Below are positions 34,688 through 43,183 of a stretch of 64,000 nucleotides of DNA, one piece after another (the stretch's first letter is position 1; the number at the start of each line of letters is the position of its first letter). Both the position numbers and the translations under genes were made by a program. Location: positions 186,001 to 250,000 of the forward strand of contig JBAZWL010000002.1 of assembly GCA_041660405.1 (NCBI GenBank). The letters are read 5' to 3'. Under the pieces are notes generated by a model. That model ran no database searches. It worked only from the letters and a program-made list of their open reading frames with translations, and was not told where the DNA came from. This DNA is from Taibaiella sp041660405. Its GTDB lineage: Bacteria; Bacteroidota; Bacteroidia; Chitinophagales; Chitinophagaceae.

Positions 34688-36976
34688 ATGAAACAAAAAT
34701 TAAACAAAGTAATGCCTCTCCGCATGTACAACTTCTGTATGTGCCTGTTTTTCGCTTTAAATTTTATCAACCTGAATGCCAACGCTCAAAGCTATTCCAG
34801 CGTTTACAATGGGGTAAACTATTCCTCCAGCCACCCTTATAATTTGAATCTGATTTATTTTGTACCCAATGATATTCCACTTGATCAGACTTACAAAACA
34901 CGTTTGAGTACATTGATGTTATGGGGGCAGAATTTCTATAAACAAAACATGATAGCAAACGGTTATGGGCCTAAAACGTTTGGTCTTTTTACTGAATCTG
35001 CGAATGCCAATAATGTAAAAATCATTTTAATCCAGGGAGCATACCCACATACAGACTATACATACAACGACCGAAGCAAAATGGATGCTGAAATCAATGC
35101 CTACTTTGCCAATAACCCGACTCAAAAAACCAGTGAGCACACATTAATCTTAACCGCAGTTACCAATCCCACTACTGCCGACGTTCCTTATTATGGCACC
35201 GGCAGAACCTGTTATGCACTTGATTATCCTCAAATGGATATTCAGTACATGGGTAGGACAGACTCACTCGGACAGTTGTTTACAGGATGGTATGGCGGTA
35301 TGTTGCATGAGCTGGGACATGGACTTAATTTACCACATAGCCATCAGACCAATTCCGAATATCATAATCCAAATAAAGGCACGAACCTGATGTATTATCA
35401 TGGCACCTTGGGCACTGCTCCTACTTTTATAAACCGTGCCGGTTGTGCTATTCTGAATAATTGCCAGATATTTGCCGATGCGCCTGGCATTACTTATTAT
35501 AACGGGAATACCTCGAATCTTACAAGCCTCCACGCCGTGTACGACAATGGTGACCTTGTTGTAGCCGGAACATTTCAGTCAAACAGACTAGTGAAAGATG
35601 TAAACATATACCAGGATCCTTATGCTACTCCGAGCGCGGGATATTACGCAGTAGTATGGTCGGTAAGTCCGCTCGGAAATAGTTTTTCGGTACGTATGCC
35701 GGTAAGCGATCTGGAGTTTACCAATCAGGCCTATAACCTATGGATAGAACTGGTATTGCAAAATGGAGAACGTACTTTTAATTATTATCAGTATTCGTAC
35801 AATAACGGCATTCCTGAAATAAATATTGATTTTGGCACCTTGAGTACCTGCGTAGGCGGCACATTACAATTAGGCGCAGGTATGCAGGGAGTGTCATATC
35901 AATGGCAGTACCAATCCGGTGGCAACTGGTATAATTATCCGGAAGGCAATAACGGGTATGCTACTTTTTCGGGTACTCAATCTGCTAACATGACTGTATC
36001 AAATATCTCTGCGCACTATATTAATAATCCCAATACAGCGAGGGTACATGTTACAAAAGCTAATGGAAGCACTTATACTGTCGGGCCTAAAGTATGGAAA
36101 GCTGATGGAATTATTACCCAACCACCTTCGCTCACCACTGCCTGTGTAGGCGGTTCCCTGCAAATAGCGACGCAAGCATCGGGTATAGGTTATCAATGGC
36201 AATATCAAAACGCAAATGGAAGCTGGAGTGATTATCCTGAAGGCCTTGTATCAGGTTACGCAACTTTTTCCGGGACAAAAACAGCTACTTTAACGGTTTC
36301 AAACATTTCCGCGGCCTATGTAACCAATCCCAACCAGGCAAGACTCGTTGTTTATGGCGAAAGTGGATGCTATACCGTTTCCAACACTGTTACTTGGAAG
36401 GCAGAGGGAATATCAGCTCAACCGAATGCGCTTACAACCGCCTGCGTGGGTGGCACTTTGCAATTAGCTGCACAAGCTTCAGGCGCCTCTTATCAATGGC
36501 AATACCAGAGTGGCAACAACTGGTACAACTATCCGGAGGGTAATAACGGCTATGCGACTTTTACCGGTTCAAAAACGGCTGTCATGACAATATCCAACAT
36601 TTCCAGCCATTATGTAACAAACCCTAACCAGGCCAGGCTTGTTGTAACGGGAACCTATGGTTGTACGGCCAGCACTAACACCGTTACCTGGAAGGCGGTA
36701 AACTGCGGCACCATGTCGGCTAAGGTAAAAATGAATACCACACAGGCAGTTTATCCTAATCCGGTAAACGATGACCTGACTATTGATATGGGTACTGAAG
36801 ATGATAACTATCAGGTAGAAATAATGAATAGCGTTGGACAAACGACCTTTCACACTACTACCACTGAAAGTACCATGAAAATATCTTTTAAAGAGAAAGC
36901 ATCGGGCATATACATTATAAGAATTACCGGAAAAAATTCCGGGACAAGCAATTCCTACCGTGTTGTAAAACCTTAA
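34688..36976 (+). CDS. secreted metzincin-like protease with three Ig-like repeats and T9SS sorting domain
   Basis: A 762-residue exported protein. After a signal peptide (ending near NANA) comes a peptidase domain with the zinc motif HELGHGLNLPH, ligands His207, His211 and His217 and catalytic Glu208. A beta domain follows, then three homologous repeats of about 90 residues, each with a CVGG(T/S)LQ start, a YQWQYQ strand, a YPEG-GYATF(S/T)G loop and a VSNIS segment (from about nucleotides 35835, 36125 and 36425). The C-terminus is a T9SS sorting domain (VYPNPVNDDLTID). The start at 34688 gives a basic N-region; ATGs at 34649 and downstream are alternatives. Confidence 0.85.
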   Translation: MKQKLNKVMPLRMYNFCMCLFFALNFINLNANAQSYSSVYNGVNYSSSHPYNLNLIYFVPNDIPLDQTYKTRLSTLMLWGQNFYKQNMIANGYGPKTFGLFTESANANNVKIILIQGAYPHTDYTYNDRSKMDAEINAYFANNPTQKTSEHTLILTAVTNPTTADVPYYGTGRTCYALDYPQMDIQYMGRTDSLGQLFTGWYGGMLHELGHGLNLPHSHQTNSEYHNPNKGTNLMYYHGTLGTAPTFINRAGCAILNNCQIFADAPGITYYNGNTSNLTSLHAVYDNGDLVVAGTFQSNRLVKDVNIYQDPYATPSAGYYAVVWSVSPLGNSFSVRMPVSDLEFTNQAYNLWIELVLQNGERTFNYYQYSYNNGIPEINIDFGTLSTCVGGTLQLGAGMQGVSYQWQYQSGGNWYNYPEGNNGYATFSGTQSANMTVSNISAHYINNPNTARVHVTKANGSTYTVGPKVWKADGIITQPPSLTTACVGGSLQIATQASGIGYQWQYQNANGSWSDYPEGLVSGYATFSGTKTATLTVSNISAAYVTNPNQARLVVYGESGCYTVSNTVTWKAEGISAQPNALTTACVGGTLQLAAQASGASYQWQYQSGNNWYNYPEGNNGYATFTGSKTAVMTISNISSHYVTNPNQARLVVTGTYGCTASTNTVTWKAVNCGTMSAKVKMNTTQAVYPNPVNDDLTIDMGTEDDNYQVEIMNSVGQTTFHTTTTESTMKISFKEKASGIYIIRITGKNSGTSNSYRVVKP

Positions 36977-37010
36977 GGTGATACAGTCAAATGATTGAAA
37001 ATATCTCTTA

Positions 37011-37053
37011 AACAAGACGCCTCAAACATGAAGTTTGAGGCGTCTTGTTTTGC
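37011..37053. terminator. strong bidirectional terminator
   Basis: AACAAGACGCCTCAAAC (37011-37027) pairs perfectly with GTTTGAGGCGTCTTGTT (37033-37049) around a 5-nt loop, between convergent genes. Confidence 0.92.
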
Positions 37054-37065
37054 AAAGCTGATCCG

Positions 37066-39189
37066 TTATTTGTGATTTACCTTTTTCTTTGGCTCCTTTT
37101 TTTCTTCTACCGTTACCCATTCGCTTAAAGTCACTGTAAAAGGCATCTGTCCTATTTTAACTACAGCTTTTTTGCCTTTAATTTCAGTAAGCCTGCCTAC
37201 CTGGTGATTTTGTGTATGCCTCACCAGGTCACCTTCCTGGGCTTCTCGACCAGCTACTCTGAACTTCTTATCCGCTTTTTTTGCAGCCGCTTCGTTTTGT
37301 TGTATCTGCTTCTTCCTGAACAGTATTTTTTCTGCCGACTGTATTACCTCCTGCTTGTTCTCCACCTTCTTCCAGTCGTGAATAATTTGCTTAAACTTGC
37401 GTTCTGTTTCCCGTAGATAATCCAGTTCTTCCTTCTTTATTTTATTCTGCAGCTTAAGCGTTTCATAATGTTGGCTAAGCCTTTCTTTATCTATCAGATT
37501 TTCATACTTTTCTTTTAAAGTTTCATTTTGATCTATAAGTTTTGACAGGTATTTTTCTTTGTCGCCAAGCCTTACTGATTGCTGTTCAGTAAGATGCAAC
37601 ATCTTGTCCAATTTAAAATGTCCGCGCTCTGTAAGTTGCCTTGCTCTGTCTATTACCTTGGGAGATAACTGGCTGCGTTGCGCTATGGCAAAGGTATAGG
37701 AGCTACCAGGTTTACCTATTGTCAGCTGATATAAAGGTTCTAATTTCTCTTCATCAAAGGCCATGGCACCGTTGAATATACCAGACACTTTGCCAGCCAT
37801 CACCTTCAGGTTAAGGTAGTGCGTAGTAATGATACCCAAAGCTTTTTTAGAAGCCAGTTCCTCTACAATAGCTTCGGCAAAAGCCCCGCCCAGATTAGGA
37901 TCGGAGCCGCTACCTAATTCATCAATGAAGAATAACGTTTTCCCGTTTGCAAAATCCAGGAAGTATTTCATGTCGCGCAAATGGGCGCTATAAGTACTTA
38001 ACTCGTTTTCGATAGATTGGGTATCGCCTATATGGATAAATATTTGTTTGAAAATGCCCATTTCAGATTGTTCATCAACTGAAACAAGCAAACCCGCTTG
38101 CAGCATGAGTTGCAGCAAGCCTACGGTTTTCATGGATACTGTTTTACCACCTGCATTAGGACCGCTGATCATCAATATCCTTTCCTTACGATCCAGTGTA
38201 ATATTCAGGGGAATGGTTTGCTTACCCGCTTTTATGTTGTGCAGATAAAGCAAAGGGTGAACCGCCTTGATCAATTGTACTGAAGGATGGGGACTAAGGC
38301 GTGGCATTGTAGCATTAAGATCAGTTGCAAATAAGGCTTTGGCTCTTATAAAATCGTACAAGCCACAAAGATGGTAGTAACTGTCCAACTGTGGCTGATA
38401 GCCGGAAAGATGCGCTGTAGTCTGTGCCAGGATGCGTTGAATTTCCTTATGTTCGGCACGCTCCAAAGCTGATACTTCGTTATTGAGTTCGATGGTTTCT
38501 TCCGGTTCGATAAATACCGTTTTGGAAGAATCACTTTCGCCATGAAGAATACCTTTTACAACACGCTTATACTCTGCAAACACAGCAACGGTGCGCCTTC
38601 CGCTCAAAAAGCTTTCTGAGATATCTGCCAGGTAACCTTGCTTATTCAACTTGCGTAAAATACCTTCAAAGACTTTCCGAAGTTGTTGCCTGGTACGATC
38701 CAGGTCAACCCTGATCTCCATCAGCGCTTTGGAGGCATTATCTTTTACATGGCCACTATCATCTATTACTGCAGTAATGATCTGTACTATTTCCTTTTCG
38801 TAAGTAATTTTCTCTGCGAGGGCGCGGAGGCGGGGATAAAGCTGGTCATGGTTTTTCAGCCATTGCAGAATATCTTTTATGTTCAAAGCAAGATTGCGGA
38901 AAGCCAGTAATTCTTCGCCTTTAAGTATGGCACCACTGATAGCCAGGTATTTGATCTCCTTCTCTATATTCCGGGTAAAGTCATTGGGGAAATGATCATG
39001 GCTTTCCAGCGTGGATTTATATTCCATGGTTTGTTCAAGGGCCATTTGAACATAATCCAGCCGTGTATGAAAACGTAAAGATTCCACCCTTTGCCGGGCA
39101 GCGTCTGTACGGCATTTCTGCAGGAGTAATTGCCTTATTTTATTAAATTCCAGTTGATCCAGGGATTGATCCGGATAGGTTATTAACAT
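37066..39189 (-). CDS. MutS2-like DNA-binding ATPase without Smr domain
   Basis: A 707-residue protein of the MutS2 branch. It has the N-terminal clamp/core helices, a Walker A motif in ISGPNAGGKT near residue 342, the Walker B region LFFIDELGSGSDP near 420, and a long coiled segment after the ATPase. It ends at about 655-707 with a small KOW-like domain (GDLVRHTQNHQVGRLTEIKG) and a basic tail. Full-length MutS2 has a C-terminal Smr nuclease domain, which is absent here, so cleavage activity is unlikely. Its role may be in recombination or ribosome-collision handling, as proposed for MutS2 generally. Confidence 0.88.
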   Translation of the reverse strand: MLITYPDQSLDQLEFNKIRQLLLQKCRTDAARQRVESLRFHTRLDYVQMALEQTMEYKSTLESHDHFPNDFTRNIEKEIKYLAISGAILKGEELLAFRNLALNIKDILQWLKNHDQLYPRLRALAEKITYEKEIVQIITAVIDDSGHVKDNASKALMEIRVDLDRTRQQLRKVFEGILRKLNKQGYLADISESFLSGRRTVAVFAEYKRVVKGILHGESDSSKTVFIEPEETIELNNEVSALERAEHKEIQRILAQTTAHLSGYQPQLDSYYHLCGLYDFIRAKALFATDLNATMPRLSPHPSVQLIKAVHPLLYLHNIKAGKQTIPLNITLDRKERILMISGPNAGGKTVSMKTVGLLQLMLQAGLLVSVDEQSEMGIFKQIFIHIGDTQSIENELSTYSAHLRDMKYFLDFANGKTLFFIDELGSGSDPNLGGAFAEAIVEELASKKALGIITTHYLNLKVMAGKVSGIFNGAMAFDEEKLEPLYQLTIGKPGSSYTFAIAQRSQLSPKVIDRARQLTERGHFKLDKMLHLTEQQSVRLGDKEKYLSKLIDQNETLKEKYENLIDKERLSQHYETLKLQNKIKKEELDYLRETERKFKQIIHDWKKVENKQEVIQSAEKILFRKKQIQQNEAAAKKADKKFRVAGREAQEGDLVRHTQNHQVGRLTEIKGKKAVVKIGQMPFTVTLSEWVTVEEKKEPKKKVNHK

Positions 39190-39283
39190 TGTTTATGATG
39201 GCTATAAAGGGATGATTCCCTATTCTTATTTTAAAAATTGTTTCTGAAAAGCCGGATGGCCTGACTCCGATCAAATTAAGGAC

Positions 39284-39314
39284 AAAAAAAGCGACGTTTC
39301 GTAAAACGCCGCTA
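39284..39314 (-). terminator. terminator after the zinc-ribbon protein gene
   Basis: On the minus strand a GCGGCGTTTT-ACG-AAACGTCGC hairpin is followed by seven Ts. It ends the FolC-side minus-strand run before mutS2. Confidence 0.8.
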
Positions 39315-39403
39315 AAAATCTATTCAATTAAAAGTAGTTCATTCATTTCTCCTTGCGGAAATAATGATCACAGTAGACTTTATTTTACAACCTATTAAAA
39401 GGA

Positions 39404-40162
39404 TTAAAATGGTTTTACTGCATCGTTCAGTTCGTTATCTACCAGTACACGTCCGCAATGTTCGCAAACGATGATCTTTTTACGTTGGTGGATTTCGGCC
39501 TGGCGCTGTGGCGGGATGATATTGAAACATCCACCGCAAGAATCACGCAATACCGGCACTACAGCAAGACCATTGCGGTAGCTGGCGCGGATACGCTCAT
39601 AAGCGGTCAACAAACGTTCTTCTACTTTTTCTTTAGCTTTTGCGGAAGTCTTAACTAATTCGTTTTCTTCTTTCTCTGTTTCTTTAATGATCTTATCCAG
39701 CTCACTTTTCTTAGCTTGCAAGGCTTCTTTCTTGCCTTCAAGCTGGCTTTGCGATTGCAGCTTAGTGTTCATAGCCTCTTGTAAACGGACACCGGCATCT
39801 TTAATGTGCTTGTCACACAATTTCATTTCCAGCTCCTGCATTTCCATTTCTTTGGTAATGGCTTCAAACTCACGGCTATTCTTCACATTATCCTGCTGTT
39901 TCTCGTATTTCTTGATCAAAGCTTCCGCTTCTTTCTTAGCATTTTTACGGCTGTCAATATATTCATTGATGCTGTTAATTTCAGAATCAATATTGTTAGC
40001 ACGTGTCTGCAAGCCTTCCACCTCGTCTTCAAGATCATTCACTTCCATGGGCAATTCGCCTTTCAGCGTTTTAATCTCATCTCTTTTGGAATCGATCTTT
40101 TGCAGGGTCAGAACGGCGGTAAGTTTTTCTTCTATTGAAAAATCTTTTGCTACAGTAGCCAT
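39404..40162 (-). CDS. coiled-coil protein with C-terminal C4 zinc ribbon
   Basis: A 252-residue protein with a long antiparallel coiled coil (about 10-190) and a C-terminal zinc ribbon (CGGC near 209 and CEHC near 235). This is the CT398/zf-RING_7 family, conserved across bacteria and thought to bind nucleic acid or secretion/flagellar partners in some species; its role here is unknown. It starts 3 bases after the Nif3-like gene stops, so the two are cotranscribed, a pairing that is widely conserved. Confidence 0.88.
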   Translation of the reverse strand: MATVAKDFSIEEKLTAVLTLQKIDSKRDEIKTLKGELPMEVNDLEDEVEGLQTRANNIDSEINSINEYIDSRKNAKKEAEALIKKYEKQQDNVKNSREFEAITKEMEMQELEMKLCDKHIKDAGVRLQEAMNTKLQSQSQLEGKKEALQAKKSELDKIIKETEKEENELVKTSAKAKEKVEERLLTAYERIRASYRNGLAVVPVLRDSCGGCFNIIPPQRQAEIHQRKKIIVCEHCGRVLVDNELNDAVKPF

Positions 40163-40165
40163 ATG

Positions 40166-41266
40166 TTAAAAATAATAATTTACAGGATTTGTATTCGTCT
40201 TCGTAAAAAGAAGCGCAAAATTAGGAAATTTTTCCTTTGAAATTTCAGAAAAAATTTCTATGGTAAAATGCTCACTTTCATAATGCCCGATATCGGCAAT
40301 AAGGATCTTGTTTTCGGCATCAAAAAACTGGTGATATTTATAATCGCCTGTAACAAAAACATCTGCACGGGCCGCAATAGCGTTTTTTAACAAAAAACTA
40401 CCCGAGCCACCACATACAGCAACAGTTTGTATCGTTTCGCGATGCAACGCCGTGTGCCGGATACAATCTGCTTCCATATTTTGTTTGAGATACTTCAGGA
40501 AATCTGTGGCCGGCATGGGTGATTCCAGTTCACCAATCATTCCGGCGCCAATCGTATGGTCCTCATTTTCCAATGCAATCAACTCGTAAGCAACTTCTTC
40601 ATAGGGATGATGCTTTTTAAGTGTAGCTATTGCGATCCGCTTAAGATGTTCAGGCACGAGCACTTCCAGTTTAACTTCCTTCAGTTCTTCTCTGCCCCCA
40701 CCGGCATTTCCAATAACGGGATTGGCTTTTTCCGAAGGGCGAAATGAACCTGAACCTGTTATGGCGAAACTGCATTCGCTGTACTCTCCTATCTGGCCAA
40801 GGCCCGCTTGAAACAAAGCATCACGCAATGAGGCAAAATCCTTTTCCGGCACATAGGTATACAGCTTATACAACTTACCTTTTGCCGGAGCCAAAATGCG
40901 TGTATGTCGCAACTTTAATTTTTCAGCGATCTTACGGTTTACACCTGCCTGCACATTATCGAGATTGGTATGGGCAGCGTAAATAGTGATATCGTTTTTT
41001 ATAGCCTTCAGCACTATCCTTTCTACATAATTGCGGCCGGTAATACTTTTTAATCCAGAGAAAATCAATGGATGATGAGCAATGATAAGATTGCAACCGG
41101 CGGCTATAGCCTCATCTACTATTACTTCCGTTACATCCAGGCTTAACAATGCGCCTGTGGCCTGCCTGGTTACATCACCAACTTGCACACCACAGTTATC
41201 ATAACTTTCCTGGTAGGGCAACGGAGCAAAATATTCAATTTCAGAAAGGATATCTTTAATTTGCAT
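40166..41266 (-). CDS. Nif3-like dinuclear metal centre protein
   Basis: A 366-residue protein of the Nif3/YbgI family. Metal ligands are visible in IAHHPLIFSG (near 60-69), AAHTNLD (near 97-103) and the late GDYKYHQFFDAENKILIADIGHYESEH (near 310-336). Residues about 130-235 form the inserted YqfO/CutA-like domain found in the long bacterial form. The family is proposed to be a GTP cyclohydrolase-like or regulatory hydrolase, but no reaction is firmly known. It is cotranscribed with the zinc-ribbon protein. Confidence 0.9.
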   Translation of the reverse strand: MQIKDILSEIEYFAPLPYQESYDNCGVQVGDVTRQATGALLSLDVTEVIVDEAIAAGCNLIIAHHPLIFSGLKSITGRNYVERIVLKAIKNDITIYAAHTNLDNVQAGVNRKIAEKLKLRHTRILAPAKGKLYKLYTYVPEKDFASLRDALFQAGLGQIGEYSECSFAITGSGSFRPSEKANPVIGNAGGGREELKEVKLEVLVPEHLKRIAIATLKKHHPYEEVAYELIALENEDHTIGAGMIGELESPMPATDFLKYLKQNMEADCIRHTALHRETIQTVAVCGGSGSFLLKNAIAARADVFVTGDYKYHQFFDAENKILIADIGHYESEHFTIEIFSEISKEKFPNFALLFTKTNTNPVNYYF

Positions 41267-41349
41267 AATCAGTATTCGGGGAAACGCCTTTGGAAAGGTA
41301 TCATTTTTTACAAAAATAACGAAAAGAACAGCTGCCGGAAGGAAACACC

Positions 41350-41667
41350 ATGAAGGTTTATTTAAAAGAGAATAGTTGGATTGCCCGGTTTGCTGCCTGG
41401 AAGCTTAACAGTAAAACTATGGCCCTTACTTTGGGGCACACTATTCATTTGCACAATACCAGCCCTGCTGATTTCCTGGAGAACAAGAATTGGGTCTGCC
41501 ATGAACTGGCACATGTAAAACAATTTGAACAATATGGTTTTTTTCTTTTCCTGATCAGATATTTCAGGGAAAGCCTGGTTAAAGGTTATTACCATAACAG
41601 GTGGGAAATTGAAGCCCGCGCTGCGGAAACCAACTATGCTTTGCTGAACAACGTTATTTTCCTTTAG
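41350..41667 (+). CDS. small HELAH-motif (DUF4157-like) protein
   Basis: A 105-residue protein with a HELAH motif at residues 51-55 in the context VCHELAHVKQFEQYG, followed by WEIEARAAE with a possible third metal ligand (Glu) near 88-95. This matches DUF4157-like minimal metallopeptidase domains. No signal peptide is seen. Proteolysis has not been shown for such small members. It overlaps the end of folC by 4 bases, convergently. Confidence 0.75.
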   Translation: MKVYLKENSWIARFAAWKLNSKTMALTLGHTIHLHNTSPADFLENKNWVCHELAHVKQFEQYGFFLFLIRYFRESLVKGYYHNRWEIEARAAETNYALLNNVIFL

Positions 41668-42995
41668 GACATTATTCGATCTTCCATAATAGCAATAGCT
41701 TCTCCCACAATAAAAAAGCTTCCCGTCACTAGTATAATATCATTTTCGCTGGCATGGTTACGGGCGGCGGCTAGTGCATCTTTCACTGTTGCATAAGCCA
41801 GGCCATCAAGCAACATTTCTTTTCCTATAGCATACAGTTCCTCATGAGGCATTGCTCTTGGCACATTGGCCTGGGTAAAGTAGTAGGAAGCATCTTTGGG
41901 AAAATAAGAAAAGGCGGTACGCACATCTTTATCGCTTACAAATCCGCATACTACGTGCAATACAGGCGAAGCACTGTTCAATTGTTTCAGCGTATCCAGG
42001 TTGCCTTTTAGATATTCCATACCATCAGGATTATGTGCTACGTCAAGAATGACAAATGGTTTGTGTTGCACAATTTCCCACCTTCCACGCAAGCCTGTAT
42101 TATGTTTAACTGTGGCAAGACTTTCCAGAACTGTTTCGAAGGGAAGATCCCAGCCTAGTTGTTGCAGTACCGCACAAGAGGTTAAAACCGTTTTTATATT
42201 ATGCATCTGAAAATCGCCCATCAGATCGGTTTTCAGATCGTACATCTTTTGCTCCCCTTTATGGATCGCCTTGTAATATTGGAAGTCCATATCCTGCCCG
42301 GTACGCACCATCTCCCAGATACTATCAGCAAACAAAACAGTAGATTGCTTGCCTAAGGCGTTCAGGAAAAAAACCTGTTCTGTTTCAGGATGTGTTTCGC
42401 CAATTACTACCGGAACTTTCTCTTTAATAATGCCAGCTTTTTCCTCAGCAATAAGTGCAAGGGTATCGCCCAGTATCTGTGTATGATCCAGTCCTATATT
42501 GGTTATTATGGATAAAACCGGCAGAATGATATTGGTACTATCCAGCCTGCCGCCAAGGCCGGTTTCAATTACGGCAACATCAACTTTCTCTTCTGCAAAA
42601 GCCCAAAAAGCCATAGCCACATTTAGTTCGAAATAAGATGGTTCAATGTCTTTAACCAGCTGTTTTGTTTTCTCTACAAAATCAATGACGAACCGCTCTG
42701 TAACCGGAACACCATTTATGCGTACCCTTTCGCGAAGATCGACAAGATGCGGAGAAGTATAAAGCCCTGTACGATAACCAGCTTGCTGCAATGCGCCCGC
42801 AATCATGTGGCTTGTGCTCCCTTTTCCGTTGGTGCCTGCAATGTGTATGGCTGGAAACCGGAGTTGCGGATTCCCCAGAGCCTCACATAATTTAATGATA
42901 TTATCAAGACCTTTTTTTATAGCGTTCTGCCCAACCTTTGAGAACATGGGCAATGTCATATTAAGGTAGTTTACCGTCTCTTTATAAGAATACAT
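41664..42995 (-). CDS. folC: bifunctional folylpolyglutamate/dihydrofolate synthase
   Basis: A 443-residue Mur-ligase-type enzyme that adds L-glutamate to dihydropteroate and to folates with ATP. The P-loop is HIAGTNGKGSTSHMIAGAL near 49-67, the LGGRLDSTNI motif lies near 146-155 and ITNIGLDHTQILGDTLALIAEEKAGIIK near 161-188 is diagnostic. The C-terminal domain carries LDVAHNPDGMEYL near 320-332. The length and motifs are normal. Confidence 0.94.
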   Translation of the reverse strand: MYSYKETVNYLNMTLPMFSKVGQNAIKKGLDNIIKLCEALGNPQLRFPAIHIAGTNGKGSTSHMIAGALQQAGYRTGLYTSPHLVDLRERVRINGVPVTERFVIDFVEKTKQLVKDIEPSYFELNVAMAFWAFAEEKVDVAVIETGLGGRLDSTNIILPVLSIITNIGLDHTQILGDTLALIAEEKAGIIKEKVPVVIGETHPETEQVFFLNALGKQSTVLFADSIWEMVRTGQDMDFQYYKAIHKGEQKMYDLKTDLMGDFQMHNIKTVLTSCAVLQQLGWDLPFETVLESLATVKHNTGLRGRWEIVQHKPFVILDVAHNPDGMEYLKGNLDTLKQLNSASPVLHVVCGFVSDKDVRTAFSYFPKDASYYFTQANVPRAMPHEELYAIGKEMLLDGLAYATVKDALAAARNHASENDIILVTGSFFIVGEAIAIMEDRIMS

Positions 42996-43183
42996 TTTAT
43001 TAAAGCTTCGTGTGATTAATGAATTGCAATATTACTATCTACAGCAGCATTTCAAACTTAGTATAAAAAGCCCACCTATTTATGTAGGTCGTATTTTTTT
43101 TTGATAATGTAGTAAAATACTCTTAATTTCATTCTCTTGTAATTATTTGAAAAGCATCAATTAAATTTTAAAAAATCAAAAAA

